Assembly: GCA_013698135.1 (NCBI GenBank)
Contig: JACCVM010000035.1
Location: forward strand, 1 to 5,937
Source of the DNA: Euzebyaceae bacterium
GTDB taxonomy: Bacteria > Actinomycetota > Nitriliruptoria > Euzebyales > Egibacteraceae
DNA length: 5,937 nucleotides
Reading direction: 5' to 3'
This document shows positions 1-4,714 of this stretch, in pieces. The position numbers were made by a program, and so were the translations under genes. A model generated the notes under the pieces. It was not told the DNA's origin and ran no database searches. It saw only the letters and a list, made by a program, of their open reading frames with translations. Position 1 is the stretch's first letter; every line of letters begins with the position of its first letter.

Positions 1-49
1 GATGATGGCGAAGCGAGGTGTGGACATGACCCCTCCAGCGGGACTCGAG

Positions 50-328
50 TCAGTGCACGCGTGGCGTCGCCGCCCGCTGCATACGCAGCCGCGCGGACAG
101 CGCGGCGAGAATCAGACGCCACCAAGGCGGCTGGTGGATGACGATCAGTGGAGGCGACGACGAAGCGGACAGGGCTTGCCGAGCTTCGACGACCTGGCGG
201 AACTGCTCCACCGAACCTCCGTGGTCGGGGTGGCTGTGGCGGGCACGACGGCGGAAGGCAGCTTCAACAACGGCGCGATCGCATGAACTGGGCACACCAA
301 GGATCTGTCGTGCTTGCGCCGTGGTCAT
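50..328 (-). CDS. Minimal J-domain (DnaJ-like) protein, 92 aa
   Basis: Small protein made almost wholly of a J domain, the module that stimulates the ATPase of Hsp70 (DnaK). Seen: an N-terminal ARQILGV helix, an arginine-rich helix II (AFRRRARHSH), the diagnostic HPD tripeptide at residues 33-35 followed by HGG, and helix III (EQFRQVVEARQAL). The C-terminal third has a proline and tryptophan-rich stretch (IHQPPWWRLILAAL) and basic residues, which could contact a membrane or partner. There is no Gly/Phe linker, zinc finger or substrate-binding domain, so it is not a full DnaJ. The start at 328 is chosen over an in-frame upstream start at 385 because GGAAG lies six bases before it and because the longer form would read through the putative promoter at 362-387. 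It is the last gene of the minus-strand run. The DnaK-stimulating role is inferred from the family. Confidence 0.85.
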   Translation of the reverse strand: MTTAQARQILGVPSSCDRAVVEAAFRRRARHSHPDHGGSVEQFRQVVEARQALSASSSPPLIVIHQPPWWRLILAALSARLRMQRAATPRVH

Positions 329-361
329 TGTCGGCTTCCGTCGCTGTAGTCTGCGTGCTTC

Positions 362-387
362 ATACCCGGCGTCGCGGCCGTTCACGC
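362..387 (-). promoter_or_regulatory. SigB/SigF-type stress promoter for the J-domain gene
   Basis: Read on the minus strand, GCGT (387-384) is followed after 16 bases by GGGTAT (367-362). This fits the actinobacterial general-stress consensus GNNT-N14-16-GGGTAY. The -10 element ends 33 bases before the ATG at 328, a normal leader length. The match is seen; the sigma factor is inferred. The -35 part is weakly constrained, so most of the weight is on GGGTAT. Confidence 0.5.
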
Positions 388-441
388 AAGGCGCCGCAAT
401 CCATCGTCACCGTCGAAGCGCCGGTCACCAGCCATAGCCGG

Positions 442-675
442 TCAGCGCGGGGGCGCCGCCGTCTTTGCCACCGCCGACTGCGACGGAGGAATGGTCCGCC
501 GCCGCGGGCCGGCTCTTCGTGAGGGGCCGCGGCCGGTGACCTCGACCGCTGCACCCTCAGGTGGGATCGAAGCGCGAGAGGGCACCGTCCCGACGGTCGC
601 GGTGGGTAGCCGCAACGACGTCGGATGAGCAATCACATAGGCGAGGCCGAACGCGTACGCCAGCGGTGCGACCAT
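442..675 (-). CDS. Doubtful small ORF, 77 aa, hydrophobic N terminus
   Basis: I do not recognise this protein. It lies in the 406-base gap between the J-domain and ferritin-like genes, on their strand. In favour: a GAGGGAG Shine-Dalgarno site (689-683) seven bases before the ATG, codons in the first half that mostly end in G or C, and a hydrophobic N terminus (MVAPLAYAFGLAYVIA) that could be a membrane anchor or signal segment. Against: the second half is Arg/Pro-rich and reads like out-of-frame high-GC DNA, and there is no recognisable domain. If it is not a gene, the region 388-734 holds no other gene I can support. Confidence 0.3.
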   Translation of the reverse strand: MVAPLAYAFGLAYVIAHPTSLRLPTATVGTVPSRASIPPEGAAVEVTGRGPSRRAGPRRRTIPPSQSAVAKTAAPPR

Positions 676-734
676 GCAGCGGCTCCCTCGCCTGGGTCCT
701 TGCACCGATTGTGGCACATCATCCAGATCGTGCG

Positions 735-962
735 TCAGCTCGAGAGGCCGGTGTCCTTGGTCAGGGCACCGAGGAACTCGTGGCAGCGGATCGCGCGCTG
801 GGCGTCCTGCTCCTGGCAGGAGCGGATGAACTCGACGACATCGTCGTGACCTTCGGCGTCTTGCGCGTACTTGTCGTAGAGCTCGGCCGCCTGCAGGGCA
901 TGGTACTGGATGCTGACGAGGTCGTAAACGACATCGTCAGCGGGGCTGTGGGTGCTGCCCAT
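735..962 (-). CDS. Ferritin-like helical-hairpin small protein, 75 aa
   Basis: Uncharacterised all-helical protein of a type often annotated as hypothetical in actinobacteria. Two long amphipathic helices are visible, roughly residues 9-37 (VVYDLVSIQYHALQAAELYD) and 40-67 (VVEFIRSCQEQDAQRAIRCH), joined by a short Gly-His-Asp turn. Helix 1 has Glu27 and Tyr29, and helix 2 has Glu51, Asp53, His61 and Glu62. These are residues that could bind metal if two hairpins dimerise into a four-helix bundle; this is an inference from the resemblance to half of a ferritin-like fold. It also has two Cys (49, 60). The start is firm: AAAGGAG (975-969) sits six bases before the ATG, whereas the upstream in-frame start at 1043 would run through the promoter at 1001-1025. 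A stress-type promoter precedes it, suggesting stationary-phase or oxidative-stress expression. No enzyme activity can be claimed. Confidence 0.85.
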   Translation of the reverse strand: MGSTHSPADDVVYDLVSIQYHALQAAELYDKYAQDAEGHDDVVEFIRSCQEQDAQRAIRCHEFLGALTKDTGLSS

Positions 963-968
963 GATCGG

Positions 969-975
969 CTCCTTT
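969..975 (-). promoter_or_regulatory. Strong ribosome binding site deciding the 962 start
   Basis: AAAGGAG on the minus strand, six bases before the ATG at 962. It is the best Shine-Dalgarno match in the window and fixes the start of the ferritin-like protein. Confidence 0.8.
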
Positions 976-1000
976 GCGTCGCGTGTCGGGATCGGCTGAT

Positions 1001-1025
1001 GTACCCGGCTGCGTGGTGGCCAACC
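1001..1025 (-). promoter_or_regulatory. SigB/SigF-type stress promoter for the ferritin-like gene
   Basis: On the minus strand GGTT (1025-1022), a 15-base spacer, then GGGTAC (1006-1001). This is an exact fit to GNNT-N14-16-GGGTAY. The -10 ends 38 bases before the ATG at 962. It lies in the 105-base gap after the membrane-protein gene, so the ferritin-like gene probably has its own transcript even if read-through also occurs. Sigma assignment is inferred from the consensus. Confidence 0.6.
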
Positions 1026-1067
1026 GTTGGGTAGCGGGTGCATCCAGGCCAGCCAAGCGGTCTGGCG

Positions 1068-1745
1068 CTACCGCTTCGCGAGCTCGGACCCAGGAGGCGT
1101 GCCTGCGACGTGGCCGGGTTGGGACAGCCGCGGCAGCAGCGCGACCGCCATGCTCGCCGCGAAGCACGCGCAGGCCAGCGCCTCGACCACTTCTTCGAGA
1201 CTCTGCTGCAGTCGCTCGGCGGCCAGCGTCATGCGGTTCACGTCGAAGGTGTCGCTGATCACCGCGATGCCGGCCAACGCCACCGCAGCCAAGAACAGGC
1301 GGCGAGCCAGCGGGTCGGAGGCCAGCACCGGCCACAGCCACGGCAGGGCGATCAGGCCGGCGACCAGCAGGATCGCCAACAGGTAGTCGCCCGGCGCCCC
1401 CCAAGGCAGGCCCACCCCGAAGCCCGCGAGAAAGCCGTCCCGCAGGCGCTCGTGCAAGGCGAAGCGCTCGTCGAACATCAACGCGAAGAAGCCGATGGCG
1501 AGCACGCTCCAGCGCCGGACACTGCCGCGGTCCTGGCGTGACAGGGTCGCGTGCGCGGCGGACAGGGCGGCGCAGGTCGCTGCCAGCAGCAGCAGCGCGG
1601 CCTGCACGAAGGTCATGGGGGTCTGTTCGGGCGCGAGCCACTCCCAGTAAGTGGGCCAGCGCGCGGCGGCGAGCAGCAGCGCGGCGAAGGGCGCGGCAGC
1701 GACCAGCGCGACGGCCGTTCGGCGTCGCAGCCGGTTGACCGTCAT
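1068..1745 (-). CDS. Uncharacterised six-helix integral membrane protein, 225 aa
   Basis: Product not recognised. Six hydrophobic segments are visible, at about residues 11-28, 45-66, 78-92, 119-141, 147-165 and 187-205, with a basic N terminus (NRLRRR). Polar residues sit at membrane boundaries in a patterned way: LMFDERFALHER at 89-100 (Asp92, Glu93, His98, Glu99), SDTFD at 164-168, and LEEVVEAL at 183-190. Such a set of Asp/Glu/His residues at one membrane face could form a metal or proton site; this is inference. There is no signal-peptide cleavage site and no known enzyme motif. The ATG overlaps the stop of the upstream dehydrogenase gene (ATGA) and has no good Shine-Dalgarno of its own, so translation is probably coupled and the two products are likely needed together. 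The codon bias fits a real gene. Confidence 0.85.
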   Translation of the reverse strand: MTVNRLRRRTAVALVAAAPFAALLLAAARWPTYWEWLAPEQTPMTFVQAALLLLAATCAALSAAHATLSRQDRGSVRRWSVLAIGFFALMFDERFALHERLRDGFLAGFGVGLPWGAPGDYLLAILLVAGLIALPWLWPVLASDPLARRLFLAAVALAGIAVISDTFDVNRMTLAAERLQQSLEEVVEALACACFAASMAVALLPRLSQPGHVAGTPPGSELAKR

Positions 1746-2713
1746 GAGGCGGCCACCGGCCCGATCACGTTGCGGGGCCGGCCCCGCGCCAGCGCCACGA
1801 CGTTGTCGACCCAGGTGTCCAGGCCCTGGTCCAGCGCCTCCTGGGAGTACCAGGCGGTGTGGCCCGTCTCGACGAGGCGGCCTTCGGCCAGCAGCCGGGC
1901 GGCCGCAGCCCGGTCGCGTAGCCAGTCGTCGACCGCGTAGCCGGCGACACGGCGCTGGCGGACGGCCGTGACGATGGCAGCCTCGTCCACGAGCTGCGCG
2001 CGGGACGTGTTGATCACGACGGCCTCAGGTTGCAGCAGGGCGATCCGGGCTTCGGTCAGCAGTGGGCCGGCGCCGAAGGTCGTGGGCGCGTGCAGGCTGA
2101 CGACGTCCACGCGCGACAGCAGCTCGTCAAGGCTGCAGCGGGTCACGTCAGCCATGTCGTGGTCGCGGGGGTCGCAGCCGAACACGCGCATCCCGAGGGC
2201 CTGACCCAACGCAGCGACCCGAGAGCCGATCCGTCCCAGCCCGATCACACCCAGCGAGCGGCCGCTCACCTGCCACCCGCGCACCGACGTGCTCTCCGGC
2301 ACCCGCCCCAGCCCCCGGTCCCGACTCAGGTGCAGTCGCCGCGCCAGCGTCAGCAGCAGGCCGATGGTGTGCTCGGCGACCGACACCCCCGAGTAGTCGG
2401 GCAGGTGCGCCAGGGTGATGCCACGCCGGTGCATCGCCCGCAGATCCACGAAGTCGACGCCGGTGGCGAAGACCGCCACCCCGCGCACGCTCACCGGCAA
2501 CGCCCCGATCACGTCGCTGGACAGCCTCGGCACGGCCCGGGGGGTCACGCCCGCGAGCTCGGCGCCCTCCAGCAGCGTGGCCAGATCGGCCGGAGTCAAG
2601 GCAGCGGTCGCGGTGTGAAACCTCGTGTCCCCGGCCCCTTGCAGGCGCGCCACTTGCGCCGAGTTGAAGGTGGCCTTGCCGGTAGCCGTCACCATGGTGA
2701 TCCGCGGACTCAA
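1742..2713 (-). CDS. D-isomer-specific 2-hydroxyacid dehydrogenase, CtBP-like, 323 aa
   Basis: NAD-dependent dehydrogenase that would interconvert a 2-keto acid and a D-2-hydroxy acid in the cytoplasm; the substrate is unknown. Seen: the family segment GVDFVDLRAMHRRGITLAHL at 85-104, SVAEHTIGLLLTLARRLH at 111-128, the Rossmann loop GLGRIG at 158-163 with Asp181 after strand 2 (NAD rather than NADP preference), VSLHAPTT at 205-212, INTSRAQLVD at 234-243 with catalytic Arg238, and GHTAWYS at 284-290 with catalytic His285. HxAWYS is typical of the C-terminal-binding-protein branch. The catalytic Glu, expected 29 residues after the Arg by comparison with E. coli SerA, is replaced by Asp267, and the usual Pro after it is Arg. 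Length is normal. The TTG start at 2713 is preferred over an ATG at 2695 because an AAAGGGG site lies six bases upstream of TTG while the ATG has none. First gene of the minus-strand run; overlaps the next by four bases. Confidence 0.93.
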   Translation of the reverse strand: MSPRITMVTATGKATFNSAQVARLQGAGDTRFHTATAALTPADLATLLEGAELAGVTPRAVPRLSSDVIGALPVSVRGVAVFATGVDFVDLRAMHRRGITLAHLPDYSGVSVAEHTIGLLLTLARRLHLSRDRGLGRVPESTSVRGWQVSGRSLGVIGLGRIGSRVAALGQALGMRVFGCDPRDHDMADVTRCSLDELLSRVDVVSLHAPTTFGAGPLLTEARIALLQPEAVVINTSRAQLVDEAAIVTAVRQRRVAGYAVDDWLRDRAAAARLLAEGRLVETGHTAWYSQEALDQGLDTWVDNVVALARGRPRNVIGPVAAS

Positions 2714-2858
2714 TCCAATCCCCTTTTTGCCGTCGCGACCGTCGCGACCCTCGCGGCCCTCGTGCGGCGGCGGAGACTAGAGCCTGCGTATGAATCGAGC
2801 ATGAGAGGGCTAGTGCCGGTAGCGTGAGAACCTCGGACCTGCAGAAGCGGAGATACCA
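2714..2858. promoter_or_regulatory. Divergent intergenic region between dehydrogenase and small membrane protein genes
   Basis: These 145 bases must hold promoters for both flanking genes. I see no GGGTAY element on either strand. On the minus strand TAGTCT (around 2780-2775) might be a weak -10, with no convincing -35. The dehydrogenase Shine-Dalgarno (AAAGGGG) lies at the left end. A GGAG site (2849-2852) six bases before GTG 2859 serves the small membrane protein. A short 9-base tandem repeat occurs near 2731-2757. Confidence 0.45.
2731..2757. repeat. Short 9-bp tandem repeat (two exact copies, one degenerate)
   Basis: CGTCGCGAC occurs twice back to back (2731-2739, 2740-2748) followed by the degenerate copy CCTCGCGGC. 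The core GTCGCGAC is palindromic. It sits 18-44 bases upstream of the dehydrogenase start, where a regulator could bind, but it may also be chance in GC-rich DNA. Confidence 0.4.
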
Positions 2859-3011
2859 GTGCTCATCTTGGCCATCATCATCATCGCGTTGCTCGGCGGC
2901 TTCCTCGGGGGTTTGCTGGAGTTCGCGTTCTGGGCCATCCTCCTCATGGCCGTGGCCGGAGCCCTGCTCGGCTACTTCCTCTTCAAGGCCGTCACCGGCC
3001 GGCAATCCTGA
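2859..3011 (+). CDS. Small hydrophobic membrane protein, 50 aa
   Basis: A very short gene with a GTG start and a good GGAG Shine-Dalgarno six bases before it. The product is nearly all hydrophobic: segment one at about residues 2-20 (LILAIIIIALLGGFLGGLL), Glu21 at its end, segment two at about 24-42 (FWAILLMAVAGALLGYFLF), and a polar tail KAVTGRQS. It therefore looks like a two-helix membrane hairpin with glycine packing motifs (GGFLGG, AGALLGY). It resembles the roughly 50-residue 'hydrophobic protein' entries common in actinobacteria, whose function is unknown. Out-of-frame translations of the same DNA are Ser/Pro/Arg-rich and implausible. The stop lies five bases from the stop of the converging hydrolase gene. 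Confidence 0.72.
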   Translation: MLILAIIIIALLGGFLGGLLEFAFWAILLMAVAGALLGYFLFKAVTGRQS

Positions 3012-3020
3012 CCGGGTCAG
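3008..3020. terminator. Inverted repeat joining two convergent stop codons
   Basis: CTGACC-G-GGTCAG is a perfect inverted repeat. It contains the TGA of the small membrane protein gene on the plus strand and the TGA of the hydrolase gene on the minus strand. A nearby GGCC-N6-GGCC stem lies at 2987-3000. There is no T tract, so a role as a bidirectional terminator is only a suggestion. Confidence 0.3.
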
Positions 3021-3820
3021 CCCGTGGTGGCGAGAATGACATCGACGGTGCCTTGCGGGCGGTGCCAGTGCGGAAAATGGCCGCTGTCTTCAAACCACTC
3101 GAGGCGTGCGCCGGGAAACAACTGGGTGGCGCATCGGGCCTGACGAGGAAAGGTGAGGCGGTCCTTGCGCCCCCAGCCGATCACCACGGGACCGGACATG
3201 GAGGCTGTCGGCGCGCCCTGCTGCGGGGCGCCGTGGACCAAGTCGTGCGCGACCGCGTCGAATGAAGGTGACTGCGCCCAGCTGCGCAGCTCCTGCCGCG
3301 CAAGGTCGGCGTCCACGGCCCAGGGACGGGCCGACAGCTGGGTCAGCAGCAGGGTGCGGGTGACTGGGTTCGCGGTAAACAGCCGCATCACCGGTTGCAG
3401 CAGGCGCACCAGTCGGATCGACAGGCCGAGGGTGACGCGAAAGAACTGCAACTCGGCAGGACTCCAGAACCCCCCCGGGTCCAGCGCCACCGCCGTGCCA
3501 CCCACACCTCGCCGGGCGAGCTCGAGCACAAGCCGTGCGCCCATGGAGCTGCCGACCATGTCGATGCCGGACAGCTTGTGGTCGTCGAGGAAGCCAGCCA
3601 CGGCATCGGCCAGTGTGGCGATGGACACCTCGCCGCCCAGCGGTGGCGTCTGACCGAAGCCGGGCAGATCGATGGCGACCACTTGTGGCAAGGCCCTGCG
3701 AGGACTCACGGTGAGGCAATGGATGCTGGAGTCGACGACGGCGTGATGCGGGTGGAGATGCGTTGACGCGAGCCCGCCCGATCCTGGACGGTTCAAGACA
3801 GCGTGATGGGGGGCACCCAC
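3017..3820 (-). CDS. Alpha/beta hydrolase with degenerate N terminus, up to 267 aa
   Basis: Serine hydrolase of the alpha/beta-hydrolase fold; cytoplasmic, substrate unknown. Seen, numbering from the GTG at 3820: strand VVAIDLPGFGQTPP (47-60), nucleophile elbow GSSMG (90-94, Ser92), VALDPGGFW (111-119), a helical cap region at about 120-200, acid residue in WGRKDRLT (Asp220), and DSGHFPHW (245-252) with His248. The triad is complete. The oxyanion-hole His-Gly normally found about 26-28 residues before the DLPG motif is absent; LHPHH at 22-26 stands at that spot. The start is uncertain: GTG 3820, TTG 3796 and GTG 3709 are in frame and none has a clear Shine-Dalgarno. Starting at 3709 would drop the whole first strand region. 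The longest form is given because 22-50 still looks like a worn version of the family N terminus. It is divergent from the channel-like gene, with almost no room for promoters between them. Confidence 0.8.
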   Translation of the reverse strand: MGAPHHAVLNRPGSGGLASTHLHPHHAVVDSSIHCLTVSPRRALPQVVAIDLPGFGQTPPLGGEVSIATLADAVAGFLDDHKLSGIDMVGSSMGARLVLELARRGVGGTAVALDPGGFWSPAELQFFRVTLGLSIRLVRLLQPVMRLFTANPVTRTLLLTQLSARPWAVDADLARQELRSWAQSPSFDAVAHDLVHGAPQQGAPTASMSGPVVIGWGRKDRLTFPRQARCATQLFPGARLEWFEDSGHFPHWHRPQGTVDVILATTG

Positions 3821-3825
3821 CGGGG

Positions 3826-4500
3826 ATGCACATATCCAGCCGCCCCGTCCGCCGGCAGTCGGCGTCCGAACGGGAACGCATCGCCGAAGCGGTCGCCACG
3901 CGGCTCGACAAGCCGTTGACCGTCGCGGGGATCATCTTGGCGCTGGTCGTCCTGGCCGACACCACCACGGCGATGACTGGTCGGTTACAGCTCGCGTTCG
4001 ACGTCGTCGGCTGGCTGCTGTGGCCCCTGTTCGTCGTCGAGTTCGGGGCACGGATGGTGATCGCACCGTCGACGCGGACGTTCCTGCGGCGCAACTGGTG
4101 GCAGCTGATCTTCCTCGCCCTGCCGTTCCTGCGGTTCATGCGCCCGCTGGCACGATTGAGACTGCCGCGGCTGGGGCGGGTGGTTTCCTCGGCGGTGCGG
4201 ACCTCTCGCACCGCGACGCGCAAGCTGTCCGGCCGGGTGACCTGGCTTGCCGCCCTCACGCTGATCGTGGTGCTGTCCGCCAGCCAGATCGCGCACGCCT
4301 ACGGCGACTACGACTCGTACGGCAGGGCGTTGCATGACACGGCGCTGTCCGCCATCACCGGCGAACCGCTCGGCCAGGACGCCGCTGTCGTGCAAGTGCT
4401 GGAAATCGTGTTGGCGCTGTACTCCGTCGTCGTGTTCGCCGCCCTCGCCGGGTCGCTTGGCGCCTTCTTCCTGGAGCGGCGCGTCGATGACGAGGCGTAG
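3826..4500 (+). CDS. Voltage-gated-channel-like membrane protein lacking the K+ filter, 224 aa
   Basis: Member of the voltage-gated ion channel superfamily by layout; its ion selectivity is unknown. Seen, numbering from ATG 3826: S1 at about 31-47, S2 at 57-79 ending VVEFGARMVIAPS, S3 at 90-105 (NWWQLIFLALPFLRFM), an Arg-rich S4-like segment (Arg103, 106, 110, 112, 115, 118), S5 at about 139-155, a pore-loop region ALHDTALSAITG at 168-179, and S6 at about 189-214 ending in FFLERR. In potassium channels the pore loop carries TVGYG; here the aligned stretch is AITGEPLGQD, so the canonical filter is missing while the rest of the fold is intact and shows no frameshift. An alternative TTG start at 3763 adds 21 residues and has GGTGGAG five bases upstream; the ATG is preferred because the extra residues are polar and overlap the hydrolase gene. 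It sits 214 bases before the broken kup gene, on the same strand. Confidence 0.82.
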   Translation: MHISSRPVRRQSASERERIAEAVATRLDKPLTVAGIILALVVLADTTTAMTGRLQLAFDVVGWLLWPLFVVEFGARMVIAPSTRTFLRRNWWQLIFLALPFLRFMRPLARLRLPRLGRVVSSAVRTSRTATRKLSGRVTWLAALTLIVVLSASQIAHAYGDYDSYGRALHDTALSAITGEPLGQDAAVVQVLEIVLALYSVVVFAALAGSLGAFFLERRVDDEA

Positions 4501-4714
4501 GTCGTGGGTCCGTCGACAGCAGCGGCTCACAGCGCCATTGGCGGTAGGGCCGTGCCGCAGTGCTGACGATTGTGAGGACCCCGCGGTGGGGCACGCTGCT
4601 GGGCCATGAGCGTGAGCCTGCGGTTTCGAGAACGTCGTTGAGCGCCGGCCGCAGCTCGTGGTCGTCCCAGCGGCTCGCATTCCCTTCTGCAGCGAAGCGA
4701 TAGGTCACAAGATC
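4501..4714 (+). other. Intergenic region upstream of kup
   Basis: I see no convincing gene here. CCCC-GCGGT-GGGG near 4577-4590 could form a small hairpin, but with no T run. No GGGTAY promoter is present. I looked for a cyclic-di-AMP (ydaO-type) riboswitch, which often precedes potassium-transport genes, and saw no clear match by eye. Confidence 0.4.

Noticed and set aside
561..1034. 157-codon plus-strand open frame opposite the ferritin-like gene
   Set aside because: Although part of it reads like ordinary protein (LGVLLLAGADELDDIVV), it is the antisense of a gene with a far better ribosome site, promoter and helix pattern.
937..1641. 234-codon open frame on the minus strand overlapping the membrane-protein gene
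   Set aside because: Its product is dominated by Arg, Ala, Gly and Pro and it is a frame-shifted shadow of the six-helix membrane protein, whose frame gives clear membrane helices.
2030..2827. 265-codon open frame on the plus strand
   Set aside because: Antisense shadow of the dehydrogenase; composition rich in His, Gln, Arg and Pro with no motif, while the opposite strand has full family motifs.
2148..3005. 285-codon open frame on the minus strand
   Set aside because: It overlaps both the dehydrogenase and the small membrane protein gene; its sequence is Gly/Arg/Ala-rich without domains.
3090..4259. 389-codon open frame on the minus strand, the longest in the window
   Set aside because: It spans two recognised genes (hydrolase and channel-like protein) in the wrong frames, and the product has the low-complexity Arg/Ser/Pro look of high-GC shadow frames.
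4355..4708. 117-codon minus-strand open frame covering the gap before kup
   Set aside because: No ribosome site before the GTG, and its second half is antisense to the channel-like gene with an Arg-rich, motif-free product. The first 35 residues look passable but are not enough.
4501..4714. Cyclic-di-AMP riboswitch upstream of kup
   Set aside because: Such riboswitches precede some potassium-transporter genes, but I could not find the conserved core by eye; a covariance-model search would decide.
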